A stretch of 64,000 nucleotides of DNA, from contig NZ_CP040986.1 of the NCBI RefSeq assembly GCF_006364615.1, positions 434,001 through 498,000 of the forward strand, read 5' to 3'. The position numbers were made by a program, and so were the translations under genes. This stretch comes from Candidatus Methylopumilus rimovensis (GTDB lineage: Bacteria > Pseudomonadota > Gammaproteobacteria > Burkholderiales > Methylophilaceae). The notes beneath the pieces were generated by a model that worked only from the letters and a program-made list of their open reading frames with translations, ran no database searches and was not told where the DNA came from. Within the stretch, counting starts at the first letter, position 1. The number at the start of each line of letters is the position of its first letter. Shown piece by piece: positions 9,814-21,939 of this stretch.

Positions 9814-10563
9814 ATGGAAGACATTGATTTCAATCGACGCTTTGGTGGAGTCGAACGTCTTTATGGAAAAAAAGCGTTAGATCGTTTTAAGTATGCACAC
9901 GTGTGTGTAGTGGGCATTGGTGGCGTAGGCTCTTGGGCAGCTGAAGCGCTAGGTCGCAATGCGATTGGAAAAATCACGCTGATTGATTTAGATCATATTG
10001 CCGAATCGAATATCAATCGACAAATTCACGCACTCACAAGTACCCTTGGAAAATCTAAAGTGCTAGCCATGAAAGAAAGAATGCTCGAAATCAATCCCAT
10101 GTGTGAGATTCATATCGTCGATGACTTTATTTCTCATGAAAATATAGAGACACTCATCACATCTCATTTTGATATCGTGATTGACGCCATTGATCAGGCA
10201 TCTATTAAAACAAGTTTAGCGCTTCACGCTTTAAGTAAAAATATTCCGCTTGTGATGACAGGGGGCGCTGGTGGCCGTATTGATCCATCAAGCATCAAAA
10301 TTGCTGATTTAAGTTTAACCCATGGGGATAGACTGACCGCTAAGATTCGGCATGACGTTAAAAAAGCTTTGCAATTAAAGGAATCACAAAAAGTAGGTAT
10401 TGATGTCGTCTTCACAGATGAAGTCATGATAAAGCCTGAGGGTGCTTGTGATACGGATGAGTCACTGACAGGCCTTCATTGTGGCGGTTTTGGATCCAGT
10501 GTTATGGTAACAGCCACTTTTGGATTGATGGCAGCATCACTTGCTTTAAAGAAAATACGCTAA
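9814..10563 (+). CDS. tcdA: tRNA threonylcarbamoyladenosine dehydratase (TcdA)
   Basis: E1-like ATP-dependent enzyme that cyclises t6A37 in tRNA to ct6A. The 249-residue protein has the Rossmann ATP site VVGIGGVGSWAAEALGRN, the adenylation-domain segment IDLDHIAESNINRQ, and the C-terminal cysteine in GLHCGGFGS. ThiF and MoeB share the fold, but the opening DFNRRFGGVERLYG and the length match the TcdA/CsdL group. It starts 8 bp after acpS and is the last gene of the lepA-proximal run. Confidence 0.93.
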   Translation: MEDIDFNRRFGGVERLYGKKALDRFKYAHVCVVGIGGVGSWAAEALGRNAIGKITLIDLDHIAESNINRQIHALTSTLGKSKVLAMKERMLEINPMCEIHIVDDFISHENIETLITSHFDIVIDAIDQASIKTSLALHALSKNIPLVMTGGAGGRIDPSSIKIADLSLTHGDRLTAKIRHDVKKALQLKESQKVGIDVVFTDEVMIKPEGACDTDESLTGLHCGGFGSSVMVTATFGLMAASLALKKIR

Positions 10564-10576
10564 AAAGTTTTTTTCA

Positions 10577-10606
10577 CCCTTGAAATTTAATTTGTGATCC
10601 CCATTT
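10577..10606 (+). promoter_or_regulatory. Sigma-32 (heat shock) promoter of htpG
   Basis: The -35 element CCCTTGAA (10577-10584) and -10 element CCCCATTT (10599-10606) are separated by 14 bp, an almost perfect match to the known RpoH consensus (CCCTTGAA-N13-17-CCCCATNT). It lies 43 bp upstream of the htpG start, so htpG is expected to be heat-induced. Confidence 0.9.
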
Positions 10607-10649
10607 TAAGTGTCATCCCATATTAATTTTTTTAAAAAAGGTAATAGAC

Positions 10650-12539
10650 ATGGCAACAAAAGAAAATGCATCTGAAAAATTAGTCTTCCAGGCAGAGGTG
10701 AAGCAACTTCTTCATCTCATGATTCACTCTTTATATAGTAATAAAGAAATCGTGATTCGTGAATTGATCTCTAATGCGAGTGACGCTGCTGATAAGTTAC
10801 GCTTCGAAGCGCTTAAAGATGCGAGCCTTTATGAAAAAGATTCTGAATTAAAAATTAGATTAAGCTTTGATAAAAAGCAACGCACTTTAACTATCTCTGA
10901 TAACGGTATTGGTATGAGTCGAGATGAGGTCATTAGTAATATTGGTACGATTGCGAGATCAGGCACAAAAGAATTCTTAAATAATTTAACAGGCGACCAA
11001 GCTAAAGATGCGAATTTAATCGGTCAGTTTGGTGTTGGTTTTTATTCCTCATTTATTATTGCCGACCGCGTGACGGTGATCACAAGACGTGCAGGCGCGT
11101 CACAAGGTATTCAATGGGAATCGCAAGGTGAGGGTGAGTACACTATCAGTGAAATAGAAAAAGCTTCGCGCGGTACCGACGTCATCTTGCACCTTAAAAA
11201 AGATGAAGATGAATTCTTAAGTGACTGGACCTTGAAAAGCATTATCAAGAAATATTCAGACCACATCACGCTTCCTATCGTCATGAAAAAATCAGAATGG
11301 AAAGATGGTGAAGAAGTGCCTACAGATGAAGATGAGACTGTGAATGCAGCTTCAGCACTCTGGGCGCGAAATAAAAATGAGATTAAGGAAACTGAATATC
11401 ACGAGTTCTATAAAAATCTTTCTTACGATCAAGAGCCACCTCTCACCTATGCACATAATCGCATTGAAGGTAAGCAAGAATATATTTCACTCCTTTATAT
11501 ACCAGCGAAAGCACCCTTCGATTTATTTGATCGCGAACGTCATCATGGCGTGAAGCTTTACGTGAAACGTATCTTCATCATGGAAGCTTCAGAAAAACTT
11601 ATGCCGAATTATTTACGCTTTATTAAAGGGGTGATTGATAGTGCTGATCTTCCTTTAAATGTATCGCGAGAAATTTTACAAGACAGTAAAGAGGTTGAAG
11701 CGATTCGCGCAGGCTCTACTAAAAAGATTCTAGATCTTCTGGACGAGATGAGTGAAAAAAAACCTGACGACTATAAAAATTTCTGGAAAGAATTTGGTGC
11801 GGTGATGAAAGAAGGTCACAGTGAAGATTTTGCGAACCGAGAAAAAATTGCAAAACTTTTCCGTTTCAATTCCACACACGAAGCATCTAATGCACAAGTG
11901 GTATCTTTAAAAGATTATGTCGCTCGCATGAAGGATGGACAAGAAGTAATTTACTATATCACTGCTGATTCCTATGAAGCAGCAAAGCATAGCCCGCACT
12001 TAGAAATTTTTAATAAGAAAGGTATTGAAGTTTTATTGCTCAGTGATCGCGTTGATGAGTGGCTACTTTCTACATTCAATGAATTCGAAGGTAAGAAATT
12101 ACAATCGATTGCAAAAGGTGATCTTGATTTAGGAAAGCTAGAAGACGAAAAAGAAAAAGAAGAGAAAAAGAAAATCGAGAAGGATGCAAAATCTCTCGTT
12201 GAAAAAATTCAAAAAGCATTAGGCGATAAAGTGAAAGAAGTAAAAGTCACGCATCGTTTAACGGACTCACCCGCATGCTTGGTGGCTGGAGAGCACGATT
12301 TATCAGGCAATCTAGAGCGCATGTTAAAAGCTGCAGGACAAAAAACACCAGACACCAAACCGATTTTAGAAATCAACCCCACGCATAAGCTCATTCAAAA
12401 GCTTGAAAATACAGGTGACTCAGCTCGCTTCAATGATTTTGCTGAAGTGATTTTTGATCAAGCGTTGATTTCTGAGGGGGGTCAATTAAAGGATCCGGTC
12501 GCTTTTGTAAAGAAAATTAACCAATTTTTAGTCGAATAG
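10650..12539 (+). CDS. htpG: Chaperone HtpG (Hsp90)
   Basis: Cytosolic ATP-dependent Hsp90 chaperone. The GHKL ATPase domain has [20 protein letters not shown] and [11 protein letters not shown]; the middle domain includes [13 protein letters not shown]; the C-terminal dimerisation domain follows. Its 629 residues fit the bacterial form, which lacks the eukaryotic charged linker. An AAAAAAGG ribosome-binding site precedes ATG 10650 and the sigma-32 promoter lies upstream. Only 24 bp separate its stop from the -35 box of the rrn promoter. Confidence 0.98.
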   Translation: MATKENASEKLVFQAEVKQLLHLMIHSLYSNKEIVIRELISNASDAADKLRFEALKDASLYEKDSELKIRLSFDKKQRTLTISDNGIGMSRDEVISNIGTIARSGTKEFLNNLTGDQAKDANLIGQFGVGFYSSFIIADRVTVITRRAGASQGIQWESQGEGEYTISEIEKASRGTDVILHLKKDEDEFLSDWTLKSIIKKYSDHITLPIVMKKSEWKDGEEVPTDEDETVNAASALWARNKNEIKETEYHEFYKNLSYDQEPPLTYAHNRIEGKQEYISLLYIPAKAPFDLFDRERHHGVKLYVKRIFIMEASEKLMPNYLRFIKGVIDSADLPLNVSREILQDSKEVEAIRAGSTKKILDLLDEMSEKKPDDYKNFWKEFGAVMKEGHSEDFANREKIAKLFRFNSTHEASNAQVVSLKDYVARMKDGQEVIYYITADSYEAAKHSPHLEIFNKKGIEVLLLSDRVDEWLLSTFNEFEGKKLQSIAKGDLDLGKLEDEKEKEEKKKIEKDAKSLVEKIQKALGDKVKEVKVTHRLTDSPACLVAGEHDLSGNLERMLKAAGQKTPDTKPILEINPTHKLIQKLENTGDSARFNDFAEVIFDQALISEGGQLKDPVAFVKKINQFLVE

Positions 12540-12563
12540 CCTTGATTTTAGGGCTGGATATGT

Positions 12564-12593
12564 TTGACAGCCCTTCAAAAAAGATGCTATAGT
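12564..12593 (+). promoter_or_regulatory. Promoter of the tRNA-fMet/rrn operon
   Basis: A consensus -35 TTGACA (12564-12569) is followed, after 18 bp, by TATAGT (12588-12593), the strongest sigma-70-type promoter seen in the window. A short hairpin (CTGCGT 12603-12608 / ACGCAG 12614-12619) lies between it and the tRNA. I see no equivalent promoter between the tRNA and 16S. Confidence 0.85.
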
Positions 12594-12625
12594 CTCACCT
12601 CTCTGCGTCATGTACGCAGATCGAT

Positions 12626-12702
12626 CGCGGGGTGGAGCAGTCTGGCAGCTCGTCGGGCTCATAACCCGAAGGTCACAGGTTCAAATCCTGTCCCCGCAAC
12701 CA
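12626..12702 (+). tRNA. tRNA-fMet(CAT), initiator
   Basis: A 77-nt cloverleaf with encoded CCA. The anticodon CAT is at 12660-12662. The initiator features are visible: a C1:A72 mismatch at the top of the acceptor stem, and three consecutive G:C pairs in the anticodon stem (GGG/CCC). It is the first gene of the rrn transcript. Confidence 0.97.
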
Positions 12703-12713
12703 AGATCAAATAC

Positions 12714-12726
12714 TGTTCTTTAACAA
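12714..12726 (+). promoter_or_regulatory. boxA antitermination site of the 16S leader
   Basis: TGTTCTTTAACAA matches the rrn boxA consensus TGCTCTTTAACA at 11 of 12 positions. It starts 11 bp after tRNA-fMet and just before the 16S processing stem, so the Nus complex could load before RNA polymerase enters 16S. Confidence 0.85.
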
Positions 12727-12730
12727 ATAG

Positions 12731-12746
12731 ACAACTGATAAGTGTG
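12731..12746 (+). other. 16S precursor processing stem, 5' strand
   Basis: ACAACTGATAAGTGTG is the exact reverse complement of 14541-14556 on the far side of 16S; TGCTT just inside also pairs. This forms the long duplex expected for RNase III release of pre-16S. Downstream in the leader, 12768-12813 holds another hairpin (CCTTATGGCG / CGTCATAAGG). Confidence 0.88.
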
Positions 12747-12969
12747 GGTGCTTATAGTTTTAAGACAAATCCTTATGGCGCGACAAGGGTCAAACTTTGT
12801 TCGTCATAAGGATCTCAAAATATAAGTGCTTTACACTTTTTAAATTTATGACAAGACACTTAGCTTAATTTATTAGGCTAATAACCTTATCAATGAATTT
12901 GAGATTTAATAAAGCAAATGCAATATACCGATCCTTTCGTAAGGAAGGATCAAGTAATAGTTTTGGATT

Positions 12970-14514
<1,545 letters not shown>

Positions 14515-14540
14515 GAGAACGTCTTGAACTATCAAGCATT

Positions 14541-14556
14541 CACACTTATCAGTTGT
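14541..14556 (+). other. 16S precursor processing stem, 3' strand
   Basis: CACACTTATCAGTTGT pairs over all 16 bases with 12731-12746, enclosing 16S. It lies 30 nt after the mature 3' end, before tRNA-Ile. Confidence 0.88.
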
Positions 14557-14595
14557 TAGGCATTATCAAAGAAACATTGGCCCGTTTTATTTAAG

Positions 14596-14672
14596 GGGTC
14601 TGTAGCTCAGCTGGTTAGAGCACCGTCTTGATAAGGCGGGGGTCGTTGGTTCGAGCCCAACCAGACCCACCA
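14596..14672 (+). tRNA. tRNA-Ile(GAT)
   Basis: A 77-nt cloverleaf with encoded CCA; acceptor stem GGGTCTG / CAGACCC, anticodon GAT at 14630-14632, T-loop TTCGAGC. It occupies the usual place in the 16S-23S spacer. Confidence 0.98.
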
Positions 14673-14697
14673 GATTTAATCTTTTTTTCCGAAACTT

Positions 14698-14773
14698 GGG
14701 GGATTAGCTCAGCTGGGAGAGCACCTGCTTTGCAAGCAGGGGGTCGTCGGTTCGATCCCGTCATCCTCCACCA
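14698..14773 (+). tRNA. tRNA-Ala(TGC)
   Basis: A 76-nt cloverleaf with encoded CCA; anticodon TGC at 14731-14733. The acceptor stem GGGGGAT pairs with ATCCTCC and contains the G3:U70 pair that is the alanine identity element. Second tRNA of the 16S-23S spacer. Confidence 0.98.
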
Positions 14774-15089
14774 ATTCTTTGATAAGTAAAGATAAGCCTT
14801 AAGGGTTGTGATTCACAATCTTTAACGCTTAGCTTTAATGCTAAGTTCGTTCTTTAACAAAATGGAAGAAGTAAAGTGAATTTATCTGACTTGTGATGAG
14901 CAGATAAATTCAAATGGGTAATTGATTGCAAAATCAGAAACAACATATGACTTTGTTTATACCTTATATATGTAGCTTTTTATAAGGATATGAATATGGG
15001 TCTTAAGTTGCTTTAGAAAAACTTATAACAAGACGTCTCATGCGTCACCAAAATTTGAGTTTAAAAGGGCTCAGGTTTTAATGTTATAG
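14774..15089 (+). promoter_or_regulatory. tRNA-Ala to 23S spacer with boxA and processing stems
   Basis: This 316-bp gene-free stretch holds a second boxA (GTTCTTTAACAA, 14849-14860). Overlapping it, 14857-14877 (ACAAAATGGAAGAAGTAAAGT) pairs with 18047-18068 beyond 23S, with a single bulge. A second stem extends the 23S terminal helix: GTTATAG at 15083-15089 pairs with CTATAAC after 23S. No open frame or further RNA gene is seen. Confidence 0.82.
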
Positions 15090-17969
<2,880 letters not shown>

Positions 17970-18046
17970 TATAACCTTAAGACTTGTTCTTTTTAAGGGT
18001 TTATAAGATTTTTTTAAAGCTGACTTTGTAATCAAAACACACAATA

Positions 18047-18068
18047 ACTTTACTTCTTCATATTTTGT
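18047..18068 (+). other. 23S precursor processing stem, 3' strand
   Basis: The reverse complement of this segment equals 14857-14877 apart from one bulged base, giving a duplex of about 21 bp around the 23S precursor. A further imperfect hairpin (18077-18103, GAGACATTGATC / TGATCAGTATCTC) lies between it and 5S and may guide 5S processing. Confidence 0.82.
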
Positions 18069-18111
18069 CCGAATTCGAGACATTGATCTTTGATCAGTAT
18101 CTCAGCCAGTT

Positions 18112-18228
18112 TGCTTGGCGGACATAGAGAGTTGGAACCACTCCTTCCCATCCCGAACAGGACAGTGAAACGACTTATCGCCAATGATAGTATGCTTTTT
18201 GCATGCGAAAGTAGGTCACTGCCAAGCT
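18112..18228 (+). rRNA. rrf: 5S ribosomal RNA
   Basis: A 117-nt 5S rRNA. The terminal helix is TGCTTGGCGG / CTGCCAAGC, and the conserved loops CCCATCCCGAAC and GAAAGTAGG are present. It follows 23S by about 140 bp and is the last gene of the operon. Confidence 0.96.
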
Positions 18229-18240
18229 TCTTATAATTAA

Positions 18241-18277
18241 AAAACCCTAACCTCAGAATTGAGCTTAGGGTTTTTTT
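18241..18277. terminator. Bidirectional terminator between rrn and glnS
   Basis: The stem AAAACCCTAA / TTAGGGTTTT has an inner CTCA/TGAG stem and runs of T on the plus strand and of A on the left side. It can therefore end the rrn transcript (plus) and the convergent glnS transcript (minus), whose stop lies 21 bp away. Confidence 0.9.
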
Positions 18278-18297
18278 ATTGTCTGTAACTTTTGAAA

Positions 18298-20067
18298 TTA
18301 AATTTTTTGTGATGTATCTTTGAGTGTTGCTGTTCGATTGAAAATAGGTTGATTCGGTTTTGAATCTTTTACATCTGCAACGAAATAGCCATGACGTTCA
18401 AATTGAAATTGCTCACCTGGTTGAATTGATTCTAAACTTTTTTCTAATTCTGCTTCAATAGTGACGCATGAATTAGGATTGAGCTGTTCTAGATAGTTAG
18501 TATAATGACTGCCAGGATGTTCTGCGCTAAAAAGTTTGTCGTACAAACGAATTGTTCCGTGATAACAATGTTTTTTAGACACCCAATGAATGTTGCCTTT
18601 GACCTTCACGCTATCACTTCCAGGGGTGCCTGATTTTGTGTCAGGCAAATATTCGCATAATACTTTTGTGACCTTACCATTTGCATCTTTTTCAAAAGAC
18701 GTGCACTTCACTACATAGCCATATCTGAGACGTACCATATTACCTGGATATAATCTGAAGAATTGTTTTGAAGGCTCTTCCATAAAATCTTCGCGTTCAA
18801 TCCAAAGCGACTTAGATAATTTAACGATACGCTTTTCTAATTCAGGTTTTAATGGATGATTAGGTGCAAAACAATCTTCCTCAAAATTTTCTGGGTAGTT
18901 TGTAATTTCAAGTTCAATCGGATCTAAAACTGCAATGCGTCTCTCGCAAGAGACATTTAAAACTTCACGCATAGACTCTTCGAGCGTTGCATAGTCAATC
19001 CATGAATCGGCTTTGGAGACACCAATGCGATCGGTAAATAGTTTAAAGCCTTCAGGTGTGTAACCACGACGACGGGCACCTTCTAACGTCGGAAGTCTTG
19101 GATCATCCCAGCCGGTCACATGTTTATCTTCAACGAGTTCAATCAACTTTCTTTTTGAAAGTACAGCGTAGGTTAAATTAAGCCTTGCGAATTCATACTG
19201 ACGTGGCTGAGGTTTTGAAAGCAATCCATTCTCAATGAGGCGATCTAAAATCCAATCATAGAATGGGCGTTGATCTTCAAATTCTAATGTACAAATAGAA
19301 TGCGTAATTTTTTCTAAGGCATCTTCAATAGGATGCGCAAAGGTATACATCGGATAAATACACCATGTATCACCCGTGTTGTGATGGTGTGCACGTTTAA
19401 TGCGATAGATGGCAGGATCGCGCAGATTAATATTGGGGGAAGCCATATCAATTTTGGCACGTAAGATCATCGATCCATCAGGATATTTGCCATCACGCAT
19501 TTCACGGAACCATGTGAGATGTTCTTCTATGGATTTATCTCGCCACGGAGAATTTTTACCTGGCTCAGTGAGGGTGCCGCGATTGATACGAATTTCATCA
19601 GGTGTTTGTTTGTCGACATAAGCGTGACCCGATTGAATAAGCGATTCAGCCGCTTGATACATAAAGTCGAAATAGTTACTCGCAAAATAAAGATGAGAAG
19701 TTTTATTTTGTTCCCATGAGAAACCTAACCATGACACATTGCTTTTAATACTATCGACATATTCTTGATTTTCTTTTTCAGGATTGGTGTCATCAAAACG
19801 TAAATGACAAATGCCGTCATAATCTTTAGCTAATCCAAAGTTTAAGAAAATACTCTTTGCGTGCCCTATATGAAGATAGCCATTAGGCTCAGGGGGAAAT
19901 CGCGTTCTGATTTTAGCTTCATCCATCGGTGCTTTTTCATGATGTGAGGCGTCACCAGGCGAACCTGCCCATGTTTTACCCTCAAAACTTTTATTCGCTA
20001 AATCGCGCTCAATGACGCCACGGATAAAGTTGGAAGGTGCCTGAGTTATTGTTTTATGGTCTGACAT
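18298..20067 (-). CDS. glnS: Glutaminyl-tRNA synthetase
   Basis: Class I aminoacyl-tRNA synthetase charging tRNA-Gln. The HIGH-type motif is in RFPPEPNGYLHIGHAKS and the KMSKS-type motif appears as VLSKRKL; the C-terminal anticodon-binding barrels follow. The 589 residues exceed E. coli GlnS (554) mainly through an N-terminal insertion between the APSNFIRGVIERDL helix and the catalytic core. Presence of GlnS implies direct glutaminylation. It is convergent with rrn and divergent from birA. Confidence 0.97.
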   Translation of the reverse strand: MSDHKTITQAPSNFIRGVIERDLANKSFEGKTWAGSPGDASHHEKAPMDEAKIRTRFPPEPNGYLHIGHAKSIFLNFGLAKDYDGICHLRFDDTNPEKENQEYVDSIKSNVSWLGFSWEQNKTSHLYFASNYFDFMYQAAESLIQSGHAYVDKQTPDEIRINRGTLTEPGKNSPWRDKSIEEHLTWFREMRDGKYPDGSMILRAKIDMASPNINLRDPAIYRIKRAHHHNTGDTWCIYPMYTFAHPIEDALEKITHSICTLEFEDQRPFYDWILDRLIENGLLSKPQPRQYEFARLNLTYAVLSKRKLIELVEDKHVTGWDDPRLPTLEGARRRGYTPEGFKLFTDRIGVSKADSWIDYATLEESMREVLNVSCERRIAVLDPIELEITNYPENFEEDCFAPNHPLKPELEKRIVKLSKSLWIEREDFMEEPSKQFFRLYPGNMVRLRYGYVVKCTSFEKDANGKVTKVLCEYLPDTKSGTPGSDSVKVKGNIHWVSKKHCYHGTIRLYDKLFSAEHPGSHYTNYLEQLNPNSCVTIEAELEKSLESIQPGEQFQFERHGYFVADVKDSKPNQPIFNRTATLKDTSQKI

Positions 20068-20117
20068 AATAGAACGATATTCTACACTGAAATGATGGCT
20101 TCTCTAGCCCCAATCCC

Positions 20118-20158
20118 TTGATCTTAAAGCTAAAAAAGATCCGCTATGATAAGATCAA
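20118..20158. promoter_or_regulatory. Inverted repeat upstream of birA (possible operator or stem)
   Basis: TTGATCTTA (20118-20126) and TAAGATCAA (20150-20158) form a perfect 9-bp inverted repeat 23 bp apart, in the 116-bp divergent region between glnS and birA. A possible -10 (TATGAT, 20145-20150) abuts the right arm. The right arm ends 25 bp before the birA ATG. The layout resembles the known BirA operator (9-bp arms, TTGTAAACC type) but the sequence differs after TTG. Confidence 0.45.
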
Positions 20159-20183
20159 CTTTTGATTTTTAATCTAATACTCA

Positions 20184-21176
20184 ATGCAACATAACCTCGT
20201 CTTTAAAGTGTTAGACGTTCTGTCTGATGGCAAATTTCACTCCGGTGAATCGATTGCGCAAACATTCGACATCTCTCGTGTGTCTGTCTGGAATGCCATT
20301 AAAAAAGCAGAGGAGTTCGGTGTAGAAATTTATTCTGTCCGTGGACGAGGTTACAAACTCATTCAGCCTATTATGCTTTTGAAAAAGTCCACCATTGAGC
20401 AGGTGATGGGGGAAATTCATCATTGGTTTCATCTAGAGATTTTCGATGTGATGGAGTCCACGAATAGTTATTTGATGGAAAAAGCTTCTTTAGGACATCC
20501 CCATGCATCGGTTGCGGCGACCCATATTCAAACCAAGGGTAGAGGTAGACGAGGCAGATCATGGCAATCAGCTTTAGGTGAAAGCTTAACGTTTTCACTC
20601 CTCTGGCGATTTAACGGAGGAGCGGCGACTCTTTCAGGCTTAAGTTTGGCTGTAGGGGTCGCGATCATTCGAAGCCTTCATCGCTTTGGTGTATTGAGCG
20701 CACAATTAAAATGGCCGAACGATGTATTGATTCAAGATGGATCGCAGTATAAAAAACTAGCGGGTATTTTGATTGAGCTTCAAGGTGATATGGAAGGGCA
20801 GAGTACTGCTGTGATTGGTATTGGTATTAATTTAAAGCTATCTAAAAAAAGTTTAAGTCAAATAGATCAGCCGGCGATTGATTTAAAAAGTATAAGTGTG
20901 GAGGATATTGATCCTAATGTATTATTGGGCCAGATCTTAAAGGATTTGGCGGACGTATTAGGCCAATTTAATACATCTAAGTTTGCATCTTTAAAAGAAG
21001 AGTGGATGAGCTATCACGTTTACCAGCACCAGATTGTGACCTTGTCTCTCGGAGATGGCAGATCTGTGACAGGTTTAGCACAAGGTGTCACTGATGATGG
21101 TGCGCTTATGATTGAAAACCCATCCAGTGGTATTGAAACATTCTCATCGGGTGAAATTACATTAAGAAAAGCATAA
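20184..21176 (+). CDS. birA: Biotin-[acetyl-CoA carboxylase] ligase with DNA-binding domain
   Basis: Attaches biotin to the biotin carboxyl carrier protein of acetyl-CoA carboxylase and, through its N-terminal winged helix (about residues 1-60: SGESIAQTFDISRVSVWNAIKKAEEFGV), may repress biotin genes. The catalytic domain shows the biotinyl-AMP loop GRGRRGRSWQ, LKWPNDVL and the lysine in KLAGILIEL. A C-terminal SH3-like domain completes 330 residues. It is followed 2 bp later by coaX, a pair common in Betaproteobacteria. Confidence 0.95.
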   Translation: MQHNLVFKVLDVLSDGKFHSGESIAQTFDISRVSVWNAIKKAEEFGVEIYSVRGRGYKLIQPIMLLKKSTIEQVMGEIHHWFHLEIFDVMESTNSYLMEKASLGHPHASVAATHIQTKGRGRRGRSWQSALGESLTFSLLWRFNGGAATLSGLSLAVGVAIIRSLHRFGVLSAQLKWPNDVLIQDGSQYKKLAGILIELQGDMEGQSTAVIGIGINLKLSKKSLSQIDQPAIDLKSISVEDIDPNVLLGQILKDLADVLGQFNTSKFASLKEEWMSYHVYQHQIVTLSLGDGRSVTGLAQGVTDDGALMIENPSSGIETFSSGEITLRKA

Positions 21177-21178
21177 AC

Positions 21179-21919
21179 ATGTTTCTACTGATTGATATAG
21201 GTAATACAAAAACAAAATGGATGCTTCGTGACCAAGGAAAAGTCTATCAAGAGGATTCATTTTTAACAGAAGATATCGATCAAGATCACTTCTTGTTGAG
21301 TGACAAGATCCAAAAAATATTCATTTCAAATGTCGCTGGCTTTGAAAAAGAAGCGATATTAAAAATTAAACTTAAAAAATTTTCATGCCCTGTTGAGTTT
21401 GTGGAGACACCAAAAAAATGGAAACATCTTTTGAATATCTATGAAGATAGCTCATCCCTTGGTGTTGATCGTTGGCTATCTGCATTGAGTGTATCTAATA
21501 GCATAGAAAAAGCTACCGTGATTGTCTCGGTGGGGACTGCGGTGACGATTGATTATCTGAGTTTTGATAAAAAAGAGCATCAATATACATTTGAAGGTGG
21601 TGTGATCCTCCCAGGACTTCATCTTACAAAAAAGGTTTTATCTCAAAATACAGCGCGTTTAAAAAATGATGAGGGTGTATTTCAAGTACCAGCCACCAAT
21701 ACAGCCAATGCGATTCAATCTGGATTTATTTTAAGCGTTTTAGGTAATGTTAAATCTCTCTTTGATTTAGCATGGTCGAAGTCTAAAGATGTAAAGATTA
21801 TTTTAAGTGGCGGGGATGCTGAGTATATTTATCAGCATTTAAGTGAAGATTTAAAGAGTCACACCATCATTAGAAAAGATTTAGTGCTCGATGGACTTTT
21901 TGTTCTAGCGAAGCATTAA
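21179..21919 (+). CDS. coaX: Type III pantothenate kinase
   Basis: Phosphorylates pantothenate, the first step of coenzyme A synthesis. It has the ASKHA-fold motifs of the CoaX family: LLIDIGNTKTKW (phosphate-1), SLGVDRWLS, and VSVGTAVTIDYL (phosphate-2), followed by EGGVILPGL. At 246 residues it is normal. Only 2 bp separate it from birA. Its stop codon lies within a bidirectional hairpin shared with lpdA. Confidence 0.95.
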   Translation: MFLLIDIGNTKTKWMLRDQGKVYQEDSFLTEDIDQDHFLLSDKIQKIFISNVAGFEKEAILKIKLKKFSCPVEFVETPKKWKHLLNIYEDSSSLGVDRWLSALSVSNSIEKATVIVSVGTAVTIDYLSFDKKEHQYTFEGGVILPGLHLTKKVLSQNTARLKNDEGVFQVPATNTANAIQSGFILSVLGNVKSLFDLAWSKSKDVKIILSGGDAEYIYQHLSEDLKSHTIIRKDLVLDGLFVLAKH

Positions 21920-21939
21920 AAAACGTTTTAGCGTTTTTT
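21918..21939. terminator. Bidirectional terminator between coaX and lpdA
   Basis: AAAAAACG / CGTTTTTT with loop TTTTAG. The stem overlaps the coaX stop codon and the last codons of the convergent lpdA gene (IKKR), so one short hairpin serves both transcripts. Confidence 0.75.

Noticed and set aside
12564-12809. 81-codon open frame covering the rrn promoter and tRNA-fMet
   Set aside because: It spans a promoter, a tRNA and boxA; the peptide has no recognisable features and no ribosome-binding site.
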